A stretch of DNA of 10,226 nt from Thermotoga sp. 4484_232 (GCA_002084985.1 MZGO01000061.1:1-10226); one strand, 5' to 3'; positions 1 through 7,942 are shown, counted from the stretch's first letter. Numbers and translations are program-made. Notes: generated by a model from the sequence alone, not told the origin.

Positions 1-213
1 AAGAGGTATTTGTCAGAGATAAAGATGCTGAGGGGGATATGAAGATGAAGTATCTTGATATGTTACAGTGTACAGGGAAGATATGGAAATTGTGTTGGCT
101 CTTGTTAAGTTTTTGGCGTACAACATGTATGTGATATATTTTTGCCTTATTTTTTCTCTTTTCTCATATTTTTGTCACTCCTATCCCGATTTTTGAAACG
201 CTGCCTGAAGCAT
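1..213. other. Upstream non-coding stretch; possible broken 3' end of a plus-strand gene
   Basis: No complete gene is visible. Plus-strand frame 3 is open from base 3 to about 137 and starts like ordinary protein (EVFVRDKDAEGD, then MKMKYLD). Its continuation after about base 60 becomes Cys/Trp-rich and unconvincing. Frame 2 is open from 59 to about 190 and reads plausibly at first (VTVYREDMEIVLALVKF), then turns into a hydrophobic run. A frame switch near 56-62 would join two plausible halves into the tail of an upstream gene. This is inference only. From about 138 to 195 the sequence is rich in T and C with several T runs and I see no clear hairpin. No RNA gene is recognised. Confidence 0.3.
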
Positions 214-243
214 TTGACATCATAAGGATCCATTATGTATAAT
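214..243 (+). promoter_or_regulatory. Sigma-70 type promoter of the acyl carrier protein gene
   Basis: A perfect -35 hexamer TTGACA lies at 214-219 and a perfect -10 hexamer TATAAT at 238-243, separated by 18 bases. Transcription would begin near 250, leaving a 5' leader of about 26 bases that holds the ribosome binding site AAGGAGGTG at 262-270. Two exact consensus boxes at near-ideal spacing directly in front of a gene are unlikely by chance and suggest strong, housekeeping-level expression. Confidence 0.85.
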
Positions 244-275
244 CCCATAGAACTTTATGACAAGGAGGTGAGGAA

Positions 276-515
276 GTGGATAGAAAAGAGATAATGGGGA
301 AGGTGAGAAAGATAATATCTGAAAAACTAGGTGTTGAGGAAGAAAAAGTGGTTGAGGAAGCAAAACTTATAGATGATCTGGGAGCAGACTCCCTTGATTT
401 GGTCGACCTTATAATGGATTTGGAAAACGAATTCGGTGTCAAGGTGGATGACTCGGATATCGAGAAGATATCAACTGTGGGGGAAGTGGTGGATTATATC
501 ACTAGGAAATTGTGA
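276..515 (+). CDS. acpP: Acyl carrier protein
   Basis: This 79-aa acidic protein carries growing acyl chains as thioesters on a 4'-phosphopantetheine arm during fatty acid synthesis in the cytoplasm. The attachment site is the Ser in LGADSLDLVDL, Ser39, in the classic D-S-L context at the start of helix II. Length and the pattern of acidic helices match the family closely, with nothing missing. The start is GTG at 276, placed seven bases after GGAGG in AAGGAGGTG (262-270); the ATG at 294 has no such site and would cut off part of helix I. The gene stands alone between its own consensus promoter and a terminator, with no fab genes beside it in this window. The function is firmly supported by the sequence. 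Confidence 0.97.
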   Translation: MDRKEIMGKVRKIISEKLGVEEEKVVEEAKLIDDLGADSLDLVDLIMDLENEFGVKVDDSDIEKISTVGEVVDYITRKL

Positions 516-522
516 AAAAATC

Positions 523-547
523 AAAGGGCGGAATCCCGCCCTTTTTT
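523..547. terminator. Bidirectional intrinsic terminator
   Basis: A 9-bp perfect stem (AAAGGGCGG at 523-531 pairing with CCGCCCTTT at 536-544) closes a 4-base loop (AATC) and runs into Ts up to 547, eight bases after the acpP stop codon. Read on the minus strand, the same stem is followed by GATTTTTT (complement of 515-522). It can therefore also end transcription of the minus-strand KaiC-like gene pair that converges on acpP. Confidence 0.85.
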
Positions 548-589
548 ACAACGATTTAAGAATGTCTTCTATCTCCTCCTTCAATTTGA

Positions 590-799
590 TCAATCTCTCT
601 CTGAGTTTCTCACAGTCATTCCAGCTTTGCTCCTTGCAAGAGCACCTGCTGAAACCGCAAGACTGTCGACCCACGTCAATCTTTCAGAAGAATTCCTAAT
701 CTCCTCTATGACTTCGGGTCTGAAGAGAGTTCCCACAAGAAGTGCTGTTTCCAATTTATGGATTTCCTCCCTACCTACAGGATTGAAATTGAGCTGCAT
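590..799 (-). CDS. Small 'near-KaiC' regulator-type protein, C-terminus apparently broken
   Basis: The open frame gives 69 aa. Its core, LTWVDSLAVSAGALARSKAG, resembles a small family found beside KaiC-like ATPases in thermophiles (the 'near_KaiC_dom' model, from memory), in which a helix-turn-helix follows this segment. Here the helix-turn-helix is absent: after KAGMT the frame runs eight residues to a stop at 590. In another frame of the same strand, positions 546-626 read SWNDCEKLRERLIKLKE and on to IEDILKSL, a convincing coiled-coil end whose stop (546-548) abuts the terminator. One extra base near 626-628 (AAA to AAAA on the coding strand) would join the two frames; a larger internal deletion that removed the helix-turn-helix would also explain it. 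The start ATG (797-799) has AGGAGGG eight bases upstream, inside the end of the KaiC-like gene, and only two bases separate the genes. The role is probably regulatory; it is not proven and the protein may be non-functional. Confidence 0.6.
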   Translation of the reverse strand: MQLNFNPVGREEIHKLETALLVGTLFRPEVIEEIRNSSERLTWVDSLAVSAGALARSKAGMTVRNSERD

Positions 800-801
800 C
801 T

Positions 802-1530
802 TTATCCCTCCTTTTCTCTAAATTCTCCAACATGCACAACGATACCTTTGTCGGTTATTTCGAACATGTGTCTCCTCATGGAGTGAGAAGTTCCTCTCAT
901 TTTCCATACCACAAGGCTTCTTCTGAGTTCTCTGTCGATTTCATCAAGGTCCAACCTTATTATCCCATCGACACCATGTTCTACGCCAGGTCCTCCAAAT
1001 CCTCTTTCTGTAACAGAAACTTGACTCACGAATAAAGCGGTGCAACCAAGACCTGCTAGAACTTTCTTCAACTGAAAGATCACATTTCTCGCAATGGTGG
1101 GTTTCGAGAGGTAAAGGGTTGTCACTGAATCTATAACGACTCTTTTCACGTTATGATTCTTTATAGCATTCCTCAAAACGTCCACCATTTCTCTCATGTC
1201 CCCTATATCTTTTACGACGTACTTTTCTTTTTCAGCGCTACTGCCTATACCACCTGTGAACGCATCGATAATCACGAACTTCCCATTCTTTTCGTATCCA
1301 GAGACATCCCATCCAAACTGTTCCATATTTTTTCTAACCTGCACTGGATGTTCCTCCAAAGATACGTAGATCCCTGGTTCATCCATTCTTAAGCCGTTCC
1401 ACAGAAACTGCTGACAGAAAATTGTCTTTCCAGTCCCTGGGCCACCGGATAATAGAACAACGTTCCTTTCAGGTATTCCTCCATGAAGGATCTCATCCAT
1501 TCCCGGTATTCCCGTTTTGACCCTTTTCAA
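802..1530 (-). CDS. Single-domain KaiC-like (RecA-superfamily) ATPase
   Basis: This 242-aa cytoplasmic ATPase has one KaiC/RecA-type domain. Numbering from the TTG start at 1530: the family opening [15 protein letters not shown] at 6-20, Walker A GGPGTGKT at 29-36, paired catalytic glutamates SLEEHP (E59, E60) and Walker B RVVIDS with D134. The C-terminal part carries [14 protein letters not shown] and the [12 protein letters not shown] stretch typical of KaiC-like proteins. True cyanobacterial KaiC has two such domains and forms a clock with KaiA and KaiB; neither is present here, so a clock role is not implied. It best fits the single-domain Ph0284-type family of thermophilic archaea and Thermotoga (recalled). 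TTG at 1530 is preferred because GGGGGGTGA lies at proper spacing before it; GTG at 1536, ATG at 1554 and a start at 1644 are possible, but lack a well-placed site, and the last would overlap the divergent kinase gene. It is followed after two bases by its small partner gene, as in the archaeal pairs. Confidence 0.85.
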   Translation of the reverse strand: MKRVKTGIPGMDEILHGGIPERNVVLLSGGPGTGKTIFCQQFLWNGLRMDEPGIYVSLEEHPVQVRKNMEQFGWDVSGYEKNGKFVIIDAFTGGIGSSAEKEKYVVKDIGDMREMVDVLRNAIKNHNVKRVVIDSVTTLYLSKPTIARNVIFQLKKVLAGLGCTALFVSQVSVTERGFGGPGVEHGVDGIIRLDLDEIDRELRRSLVVWKMRGTSHSMRRHMFEITDKGIVVHVGEFREKEG

Positions 1531-1624
1531 GTTCACCCCCCCTTGATCCAACATAACCGTTTGACGTAATATTTCTGAGAAGACGCTCACTAAAATTATA
1601 CACACAATTTTGGGAGGGATGAGT
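1531..1624. promoter_or_regulatory. Divergent promoter region between the KaiC-like gene and the PfkB kinase
   Basis: This 94-base gap separates two divergent genes and must hold both promoters unless they are read from elsewhere. On the minus strand a perfect -10 box TATAAT is the complement of 1595-1600, but no good -35 lies 16-18 bases further upstream. On the plus strand TTGACG (1561-1566) matches the -35 consensus in five of six positions, but the nearest -10-like box TAAAAT (1591-1596) is 24 bases away, too far for a standard promoter. No clear operator palindrome is seen. Confidence 0.35.
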
Positions 1625-2551
1625 GTGATATTCACCATAACCATGAATCCCTGCTTGGATAGGTTCCTTTATGTCGATGATTTGATAGAAGATGATACAG
1701 TTAGAGTGAAGGAAGTGAGAGAGTATCCCGCCGGTAAAGGAATAGATGCTGCAAGGGTGATAAGAGAATTGGGAGGAACATCAGTTGCGATAGCGCTTTT
1801 AGGAGGTTGCACTGGAAGAAAAATAGAGGAGATGCTTGATAGAGAAGGAGTTATATACACGGCTGTGAGGGTGGATGTTGAGACTCGAACCAACGTGATC
1901 ATACAAAGGGGGATTCATCAATACAGATTGAGTTTACCGGGTCAACCCGTTGCTCGAGAGAAACTCGAGGTCGTTAGGGAAATTCTGCAAGCCCTCGTAA
2001 GAGAAGGAGATTATGTCATAATATCTGGAAGTCTACCATCAGGTGTTGGACCTGAATATTATGCTGGACTTGTTTTCATGCTGAAGAACTGGGGAGCTAT
2101 TGTGTATCTTGATGCAGATGGTGAGAATTTGAAAAACGGGATTTTAGGAGAGCCTTATGCCATTAAACCGAATTTGCACGAACTCAGAAGACTCCTTGGT
2201 AAGGATGTGAAAATTGATACCGGACTTATCGAAGATGTGATGAAGATAATCGAAAGGTACAACGTGGAAGAGGTTCTTCTAACTCTAGGTAAGGAAGGTT
2301 CTTATCTGATAACCAAGGATGAGAAATACATGGCAAAAGTTCCAGACGTCCCGGTCATAAGTGCTGTTGGCGCGGGTGATTCGTTCCTCGCCGCGTATGT
2401 TCTGAAAAGAAGTGAAGGATTGGATAGAAGAGAGGCTTTTAGATGGGGGAATGCCGCAGGGACCGCTTCAGTCATGACACCTGGAACAGAACTCTGTAAA
2501 AAGGAAGATGTCGTGAATCTTCTGGACAAGATCGAGATAATCACTCTGTGA
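1625..2551 (+). CDS. PfkB-family sugar-phosphate kinase, 1-phosphofructokinase (FruK/LacC) type
   Basis: This 308-aa ribokinase-fold enzyme transfers phosphate from ATP to a sugar or sugar phosphate. The opening [13 protein letters not shown] matches the FruK/LacC branch (fructose-1-phosphate or tagatose-6-phosphate kinases). Near the N-terminus [10 protein letters not shown] puts the substrate-loop GKG at 37-39; the usual Asn of GKGxN is Asp41. The C-terminal PfkB signature VGAGDSF holds the catalytic base Asp252. The substrate cannot be read from the sequence, and no PTS or sugar-uptake gene is nearby, so fruK is not assigned. GTG at 1625 is chosen because GGAGG (1613-1617) sits seven bases upstream; the ATG at 1619 is only one base from it. 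The 3' end overlaps the convergent disA gene by 11 bases, with no hairpin between them. Confidence 0.85.
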   Translation: MIFTITMNPCLDRFLYVDDLIEDDTVRVKEVREYPAGKGIDAARVIRELGGTSVAIALLGGCTGRKIEEMLDREGVIYTAVRVDVETRTNVIIQRGIHQYRLSLPGQPVAREKLEVVREILQALVREGDYVIISGSLPSGVGPEYYAGLVFMLKNWGAIVYLDADGENLKNGILGEPYAIKPNLHELRRLLGKDVKIDTGLIEDVMKIIERYNVEEVLLTLGKEGSYLITKDEKYMAKVPDVPVISAVGAGDSFLAAYVLKRSEGLDRREAFRWGNAAGTASVMTPGTELCKKEDVVNLLDKIEIITL

Positions 2552-3611
2552 CCTGGGTCTTTCTGTATCTCAACGAGGATATACCTTCAGATATTGCCTT
2601 TGCCCTCTTATCTCCTATTCCTTCGACTGATTTGAGTTGATCTAGAGAAGCTCTGCTTATAGCTTCTATATTCTTAAACGCCCTAACGACGTTGTAACTG
2701 ACGTTCAGAGGGATTCTAGCCACATATTTTAATATCCTATAGCCTCTTGCAGAAAGGGTTATATCGGAAAGTTGAGAAGTTTGCTGAACATCGTACCCCA
2801 TCGCTCTGGCTATAGAAATCTGGCTTATTTCCTTCTCCTTGATGAATTTCTCTATTATATCTTCAGCGGTTCTTTCATCAATTTCCTCGTTCGCATAATC
2901 CATTATCAACAGTTCCACAATGTCATCCACATCTTCGATCAATTCATTAACCTGCATTATCGCAAGCCTTCCTTCATCCCCAATCTCTATCAGATAAGGC
3001 TTCAACTCCTCATGTATCTTCAATATCATGAGACCCTTCTCCACAACTCTCATAACATCCTGCAAAGTTACCCTGTTTTCGAGCTCCATAGCATCCAGGC
3101 TAGAGAGAAACCTATCGAAATTCACTCTGTACTTTTCGAGGGTACTTATAGCTTGATTCACCCTTATTATGAGGAAACTCGTTTCGTTAACAACGTATTT
3201 GTAACTCTTATAGTATAGGGTTATTATGTTTCTCCTTCTGGATACGGCTATCACCATTTTCCCGGTTTGCTTTGCAACTCTCTCAGCAGTTCTATGTCTT
3301 GTACCAGTCTCAGTCGTAGATATCGAAGCATCTGGAACGAGATGAACATTCGCATACAATATCTTCGTTATATCCTCGTTAACAACGATAGCCCCATCCA
3401 TCTTCGAAAGTTCGTACAGCCTCTCAGGAGAGAAAGGCGTGTTCAGCTCAAAACCTCCTTGTATTATATCTTTGTACTTGGTGATGTCGTCGGTAAAGAA
3501 TATCAGAGCCCCGAAATTAGCCCTTATGATATCGTCCAGCGCCTTCCTCAGCTTAGTTCCAGGAGCTATTAATCTTATTTTGTCAAGAAGTTCTTTCGGT
3601 ATCACCCTCAT
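2541..3611 (-). CDS. disA: DNA integrity scanning protein DisA, diadenylate cyclase
   Basis: DisA condenses two ATP into cyclic di-AMP and moves along DNA, pausing at branched or damaged structures, which lowers its activity. The 356-aa product has the N-terminal DAC domain (about 1-145) with the metal-binding DGA at 72-74 and the ATP-binding GTRHRTAER segment (RHR at 105-107). A helical spine follows, then a C-terminal helix-hairpin-helix DNA-binding domain with GIGDKRAKAI near 333-342. Length agrees with the crystallised T. maritima protein (about 357 aa, recalled). The ATG at 3611 overlaps the radA stop as ATGA, indicating translational coupling. However, GGAGG lies only two bases before that ATG, and the in-frame GTG at 3605 is better spaced, so the true start may be two codons later. 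It is the last gene of the clpC-radA-disA operon. All catalytic motifs are intact. Confidence 0.97.
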   Translation of the reverse strand: MRVIPKELLDKIRLIAPGTKLRKALDDIIRANFGALIFFTDDITKYKDIIQGGFELNTPFSPERLYELSKMDGAIVVNEDITKILYANVHLVPDASISTTETGTRHRTAERVAKQTGKMVIAVSRRRNIITLYYKSYKYVVNETSFLIIRVNQAISTLEKYRVNFDRFLSSLDAMELENRVTLQDVMRVVEKGLMILKIHEELKPYLIEIGDEGRLAIMQVNELIEDVDDIVELLIMDYANEEIDERTAEDIIEKFIKEKEISQISIARAMGYDVQQTSQLSDITLSARGYRILKYVARIPLNVSYNVVRAFKNIEAISRASLDQLKSVEGIGDKRAKAISEGISSLRYRKTQVTE

Positions 3612-4918
3612 TCCCTCCTCACAATTTTCAAGGCTTCTGAAAGGTCCCTAACTTTTATCGCTCCTTCAAATTGCACTTCTTCCCAAGGAATCAGAACTTT
3701 CTCATATTTTTTCAAATTCATGATCCTTCTCTTAATATTGTATACCTTTCTCACCCTACCATCCAGACCTATTTCACCTATAGCGACTAAATTTCCAAGT
3801 GGTATATCCAGAAGAGAGGAGTACATAGCCATGGCTATTGCAAGATCTGCCGCGGGATCCGTGATTCTGATACCTCCTACAACGTTCATGTATATATCAT
3901 GGTTTTCGAATGGTAGTTTGAATTTTTTACTCATCACAGCAGATACCGTGATGATCCTGTTCGTATCGATTCCTCTTCCGACCCTTCTTGGATTCACCAT
4001 CTTGCTTCTTGAGACTAGAGCTTGAACCTGTACAACGAAGGCCCGTGTCCCTTCGAGGACACACGTTAGAACGTTTCCGGATGGTAACTCTCCCTCTTCA
4101 ACAAATACAGGATCTGTGACCTCGAAGATACCCCCTTCCCTCATTTCGAAAACCACTATCTCTCCAGACGGTCCGAACCTGTTTTTGTTGATTCTGAGGA
4201 TTCTCAAGTCAGTCCCCTTTTCACCCTCAAAGTAAATGACGGTATCCACCATATGTTCAACCAGTTTTGGCCCCGCTATCTCTCCTTCTTTAGTAACATG
4301 TCCTATAAGCAGGACAGGAACGGATTTTGTTTTTGCAAATTTTATGAGTTTCATCGTGGTTTCTCTTATTTGAAGGACACTTCCCGGTGCGGAATCGTAT
4401 TCAGGGATGAAAATGGTTTGAAGAGAGTCGACTATTAAAAGAGCCAGATCTTCAATATTTTCTATGTACTCAAACAAACTCGTTAAATCGTTTTCCATAG
4501 AAACGAAGATTTTATCTCCATTTTTTATCCCAGTTCTTTCGGATCTTATCTTAAGTTGAGTCAGAGATTCTTCACCTGAGAGATAAACCACGTTTCCATA
4601 TCTGGAGAAACTATCTGCTATTTCGAGAGCTAAAGTGCTTTTTCCAACGCCGGGTTCTCCTGCAAGGAGAATCACTTGCCCTGGCACAATGCCACCGTTT
4701 AAAGCCCCATCAAGCTCCGAAAAACCTGTTTTCATCCTTTCACTTTTTTCTGAAGTCACATTGGATAAAGGAAGCAGAGGGGAAGCTTCAAAAACTTCCC
4801 CTCTGCTTAAGATCATCTCCTTAGCTGTGTTCCATTCACCACACTCTGGGCATCTACCAAACCACTTTGGAGAAGTGTAACCACATTTTTCACAGATAAA
4901 GACCTTTTTTCTTTTCAT
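3608..4918 (-). CDS. radA: DNA repair protein RadA (Sms)
   Basis: RadA is a RecA-like hexameric ATPase that drives branch migration and D-loop extension in recombination and repair. The 436-aa product shows the full architecture. An N-terminal zinc finger has Cys9, Cys12, Cys23 and Cys26 (CEKCGY, then CPECGEW). The RecA-like core has Walker [10 protein letters not shown] at 87-95 and Walker B LLIVDS with D164. The RadA-specific KNRFG motif is at 245-249, and a C-terminal Lon-like domain contains [18 protein letters not shown]. It is slightly shorter than the E. coli protein (about 460 aa). The ATG at 4918 overlaps the upstream clpC stop (ATGA), and its own stop overlaps the disA start in the same way, so translation of the three genes is probably coupled. 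No unusual residues were noticed. Confidence 0.97.
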   Translation of the reverse strand: MKRKKVFICEKCGYTSPKWFGRCPECGEWNTAKEMILSRGEVFEASPLLPLSNVTSEKSERMKTGFSELDGALNGGIVPGQVILLAGEPGVGKSTLALEIADSFSRYGNVVYLSGEESLTQLKIRSERTGIKNGDKIFVSMENDLTSLFEYIENIEDLALLIVDSLQTIFIPEYDSAPGSVLQIRETTMKLIKFAKTKSVPVLLIGHVTKEGEIAGPKLVEHMVDTVIYFEGEKGTDLRILRINKNRFGPSGEIVVFEMREGGIFEVTDPVFVEEGELPSGNVLTCVLEGTRAFVVQVQALVSRSKMVNPRRVGRGIDTNRIITVSAVMSKKFKLPFENHDIYMNVVGGIRITDPAADLAIAMAMYSSLLDIPLGNLVAIGEIGLDGRVRKVYNIKRRIMNLKKYEKVLIPWEEVQFEGAIKVRDLSEALKIVRRE

Positions 4919-5742
4919 CCAGTCGCCCCCACAGGTTTCTTCCTCTTAGAGAATTTCAGAGTACCTTTTGAAACCTTACACACGATGATATCTCCTTCCT
5001 GAAACTTTCCTTTCAACAGTTCTTCAGAGAGTGGATCTTCTACATATTTTTGTATGGCCCTTTTCAGAGGCCTTGCTCCGTAGATAGGGTTGAAACCTTT
5101 ATCTACAAGGAATTCTTTAGCTTCTTTTGTCAGCTTCAACTGCATGTTTTTCTCAGCAAGGCGCTTCCTCATATCCCTCAGGAGAATGTCGATGATCTTC
5201 TTTATATGATCCCTTGTCAGTGGGTGGAAAACGATTAGCTCGTCCACCCTGTTAAGAAATTCGGGTCTGAAGGTTTTCTTGACTTCTTCAAGGACGAGTT
5301 CTTTTATCTCCTGATAGGTCCTTTCTTGATCCTCACCAGAGACGAACCCGAGGCTTCTCCTAGTTTTGTTTATAATCGTCCCTCCGAGATTGCTGGTCAT
5401 GATTATAATGGTGTTTCTGAAATCGACCTCATGACCCTGCGAATCGGTTAGTCTTCCATCGTCCATTATTTGAAGCAAGAGATTGAAAACATCTGGATGA
5501 GCTTTCTCTATCTCGTCGAAAAGGATCACAGAGAATGGCCTCCTCCTCACTTTTTCAGTTAGCGTTCCTCCCTCTTCGTATCCAACGTACCCTGGGGGAG
5601 CACCGATCAGTCTTGATACTGAGAACCTTTCCATGTATTCACTCATATCGAATCTTAACAGAGCTTTTTCATCGCCGAATAAGTATTCTGCGAGAGCTTT
5701 CGCAAGCTCTGTTTTCCCAACCCCTGTTGGACCAAGGAACAT
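4915..5742 (-). CDS. clpC: ClpC C-terminal part (second AAA domain), separated by a frame break
   Basis: This 275-aa frame is the D2 half of the ClpC unfoldase, which threads substrates into ClpP. Visible are Walker A GPTGVGKT (4-11), pore loop GAPPGYVGY (48-55), Walker B VILFDE (72-77), Arg finger region FLNRVDE (R165), sensor-2 GARPLKR (222-228), and a ClpP-docking-type SLGF loop (130-133), so it once worked, or works, with a ClpP peptidase encoded elsewhere. The N-terminal edge of the D2 domain (an Arg-rich linker and the first strand, about 18 residues) is missing. The apparent ATG start (5740-5742) is created at the edge of a duplicated 24-bp segment, and no ribosome binding site precedes it. 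It is therefore not a natural separate gene but the rest of the clpC frame that begins at 7330. Its stop overlaps the radA start. Confidence 0.85.
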   Translation of the reverse strand: MFLGPTGVGKTELAKALAEYLFGDEKALLRFDMSEYMERFSVSRLIGAPPGYVGYEEGGTLTEKVRRRPFSVILFDEIEKAHPDVFNLLLQIMDDGRLTDSQGHEVDFRNTIIIMTSNLGGTIINKTRRSLGFVSGEDQERTYQEIKELVLEEVKKTFRPEFLNRVDELIVFHPLTRDHIKKIIDILLRDMRKRLAEKNMQLKLTKEAKEFLVDKGFNPIYGARPLKRAIQKYVEDPLSEELLKGKFQEGDIIVCKVSKGTLKFSKRKKPVGATG

Positions 5743-5794
5743 GCAACGGCTTTTATAGCTTCATCGCCCTTGCAACGGCTTTTATAGCTTCATC
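5742..5794. repeat. 24-bp tandem duplication that breaks clpC
   Basis: Two identical 24-base copies occupy 5742-5765 and 5771-5794, separated by GCCCT. On the coding strand the copy at 5771-5794 is the genuine DEAIKAVA codons. The second copy follows after AGGGC, in a shifted frame, where it gives ATG AAG CTA TAA and the stop. It stands exactly where ClpC proteins have an Arg-rich linker leading to [11 protein letters not shown]. By comparison with remembered ClpC sequences about 54 bases are replaced by about 22, which also shifts the frame. Confidence 0.9.
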
Positions 5795-7330
5795 CTGTCC
5801 AACAATCCTCTCATGAAGCGCTTCTTCAAGTCTCAGGAGTTTTTCAGCCTCAGCTTCTTCGAGTTTCCTCAGAGGGATACCTGTCCAGGAGGATACAACC
5901 CCTGCTATGTCGTCGACGTCAACTGTCGCTATCATGGTTTCCGCCCTTTTCCTCCACTCAGAGTACCTCCTTCTATATTCCAGCTCCATCTCTTTTTCCT
6001 TTTCCTTCAAAGCGGCAGCTTTTTCATAGTCTTGGTTTAAAACCGCAAGTTCCTTTTCCGACTTTATCGCTTCCAATTGGTTTTTAAGAGCTTTGAGTTT
6101 TGGTGGCATTATGAATACTTTGAGCCTAGCCCTTGCCCCCGCTTCGTCTATGACATCTATAGCCTTATCTGGTAGATAGTGATCCGTTATGTACCTTTTG
6201 GAGAGGTAAACAGCTGCCTCCAGAGCTGCATCGGAGTATTTCACCCTGTGATGAGATTCGTATTTGTGCCTTAATCCCCTGAGAATATCCAGAGTCTCCT
6301 CCTCAGTCGGTTCCCTCACGAATATCTTCTGGAATCTTCTCTCAAGTGCTGCATCTTTCTCTATGTACTTTCTGTACTCATCTGGTGTTGTAGCACCTAT
6401 GCATTTGATTTCCCCTCTTGAAAGAGCGGGTTTCAATATATTCGCCGCATCAACAGCACCTTCAGCTGATCCCGCTCCGACTATTGTGTGAATCTCATCT
6501 ATGAAGAGTATTATGTTTTTGTCTCTCGTGACGATCTGTAGCAACTTTTTCATCCTCTTTTCGAACTCTCCCCTGTATTTGGTACCGGCCACCAAAGCAG
6601 CCACATCTAGCGAAAAGATGGTTTTGTTTTTCAAAATCTCAGGAACCTCTCCCGCAACGATCCTTTGAGCCAATCCTTCGACGATGGCGGTTTTCCCAAC
6701 ACCAGGTTCTCCTATTAAAACGGGATTGTTCTTTTTTCTTCGAACGAGGACTTGCATGACCCTTTCAATCTCTTCTTCTCTTCCTATGACAGGATCCAGC
6801 TGACCCTTTGCTGCGAGTTCTGTCAGATCTATTCCAAAACCTTCCAATTGCTTCACAGAGCTACTGGAAAACGTTGGCTCTTCCCCTAGGGAACCAGTGG
6901 GGGATAGAGCATCGATTATCTCCCTTCTGAGAGCTGATATATCAGCACCCAGTTTTCTCAGAATGTGAACGGCTATTCCCTCACCCTCTCTGAGAATTCC
7001 CAACAAGAGATGCTCAGGATTTATCTTCTCACTACCCAAAAGCTTTGCTTCTTCATAAGCAAGCTCTGTGACTCTTTTGGCTCTGGGAGTCATTTGAGGA
7101 GAAGATACAAACCCCCTCATACCCATACCAACCATAGAGATAACTTCGTTTTTAACTCTCGAGTAAGTAATTCCTATCTCACCTAGTATATCCGTGACGG
7201 GTCCCTTCCCAACCTTCAAAATCCCCAATAGGATATGCTCTGTTCCGACGTAGGAATGTCCCAGGTCTTTTGCCTCTTCCTGAGCCGTTACGAAAACTTG
7301 AGCAGATCTTTCCGAGAATTTATCGAACAT
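5753..7330 (-). CDS. clpC: ClpC N-terminal part (Clp-N and first AAA domain), truncated by a frame break
   Basis: This 525-aa frame holds the first two thirds of ClpC, the AAA+ unfoldase partner of ClpP. The Clp-N substrate or adaptor domain has two repeats (about 1-145, with [13 protein letters not shown] and [11 protein letters not shown]). The D1 AAA domain has Walker A GEPGVGKT (207-214), pore loop GTKYRGEF (Tyr252) and Walker B LFIDE (275-279). A middle coiled coil with a UVR-like element [16 protein letters not shown] (432-447) marks ClpC rather than ClpB or ClpA. It stops at RAMKL after [11 protein letters not shown], inside the start of D2, because of the 24-bp duplication. The D2 half continues in another frame from 5742. 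The start ATG (7328-7330) has GGAGGTGA a few bases upstream and follows the CPBP gene by 16 bases. If the break is real, the product lacks D2 and the ClpP-docking loop; if it is an assembly fault, the intact gene spans 4915-7330. Confidence 0.9.
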   Translation of the reverse strand: MFDKFSERSAQVFVTAQEEAKDLGHSYVGTEHILLGILKVGKGPVTDILGEIGITYSRVKNEVISMVGMGMRGFVSSPQMTPRAKRVTELAYEEAKLLGSEKINPEHLLLGILREGEGIAVHILRKLGADISALRREIIDALSPTGSLGEEPTFSSSSVKQLEGFGIDLTELAAKGQLDPVIGREEEIERVMQVLVRRKKNNPVLIGEPGVGKTAIVEGLAQRIVAGEVPEILKNKTIFSLDVAALVAGTKYRGEFEKRMKKLLQIVTRDKNIILFIDEIHTIVGAGSAEGAVDAANILKPALSRGEIKCIGATTPDEYRKYIEKDAALERRFQKIFVREPTEEETLDILRGLRHKYESHHRVKYSDAALEAAVYLSKRYITDHYLPDKAIDVIDEAGARARLKVFIMPPKLKALKNQLEAIKSEKELAVLNQDYEKAAALKEKEKEMELEYRRRYSEWRKRAETMIATVDVDDIAGVVSSWTGIPLRKLEEAEAEKLLRLEEALHERIVGQDEAIKAVARAMKL

Positions 7331-7346
7331 CGTATCACCTCCGAGG

Positions 7347-7886
7347 TCATTTCATAAATGAGACAATGAGAGCCAGAAAGTTGTTCAAAGAATGGATCAC
7401 CATGCTTGGTATTAAAGAGTTGTAATGCTCTTTAACGGTCCCCAGTATTACTGCTAGGACAAAAACCTGCGGAAATACCCTGAAAGGGTGAAACAATGAG
7501 AATATGATAGAAGATAGAATTATTGCTAGTTCCATTCTCATTCGCGATTTCAGAAAATCCTGAATATATCCCCTGAACATCATTTCCTCTCCAAGAGGAG
7601 CCAGGAACAAAGCTGTTATCACTAAAAACACGTTCCAATCGATATTAACAGTGTTTTCCGTATCTAGAGGGAATATTAGTGTTACAAGAAGCAAAGCTAA
7701 ATAGGCCAGTGGAAAGAGAGCAAGTCCCCTGATGAATCCCCTCTGTGCATCTTTAAACCAGATCTTCGGATCGTTACCATCCATTTTCAAAAACCAAAGA
7801 GTCACCAAGACCATGATTGGATACCATATTATCAATCCTGCATCGCCGAGAAATACCATCAATTGTGCGGATGTTATCTGTTCCAT
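7347..7886 (-). CDS. CPBP-family intramembrane metalloprotease (Abi/CAAX protease-like)
   Basis: This 179-aa polytopic membrane protein has several hydrophobic segments and the three CPBP (Rce1/Abi) motifs. Counting from the ATG at 7886, they are EEMMFR with Glu100, Glu101 and Arg105, FSLFH with His133, and HSLNN with His165. These residues form the metal-dependent active site of the family, whose bacterial members cleave peptides or process small proteins in the membrane. The substrate here is unknown. A longer form from TTG at 7907 adds seven residues; neither start has a clear Shine-Dalgarno site, so the choice of ATG is uncertain. The gene lies 16 bases before clpC on the same strand and probably heads the CPBP-clpC-radA-disA operon. 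That suggests, without proof, a link to protein quality control or stress. Confidence 0.85.
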   Translation of the reverse strand: MEQITSAQLMVFLGDAGLIIWYPIMVLVTLWFLKMDGNDPKIWFKDAQRGFIRGLALFPLAYLALLLVTLIFPLDTENTVNIDWNVFLVITALFLAPLGEEMMFRGYIQDFLKSRMRMELAIILSSIIFSLFHPFRVFPQVFVLAVILGTVKEHYNSLIPSMVIHSLNNFLALIVSFMK

Positions 7887-7942
7887 TTTGTGTAACGAAA
7901 ACAACAATCAATCGGTAAAATATCTTGTGGGAGGTGATGCAG

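Noticed and set aside
436..699. 87-codon plus-strand frame overlapping the acpP end
   Set aside because: It runs through the terminator hairpin and the near-KaiC gene, and its translation is Ser/Gln/Phe-rich without family resemblance.
802..1530. Circadian clock KaiC
   Set aside because: Only one KaiC domain is present, without the second domain and without kaiA or kaiB; a general KaiC-like ATPase is the safer call.
1625..2551. Naming the kinase fruK
   Set aside because: The family branch fits, but no fructose transport genes adjoin it and Asp replaces the usual Asn after GKG, so the substrate is open.
2772..3218. 148-codon plus-strand open frame antisense to disA
   Set aside because: It lies wholly inside the well-supported disA gene, is rich in Tyr/His/Leu as expected of a reverse-frame shadow, and has no ribosome site.
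5742..5794. Direct repeat as a mobile-element target site, attachment site or CRISPR unit
   Set aside because: There are only two copies, separated by five bases, with one copy being genuine clpC codons and no integrase or inserted element; a local duplication explains it fully.
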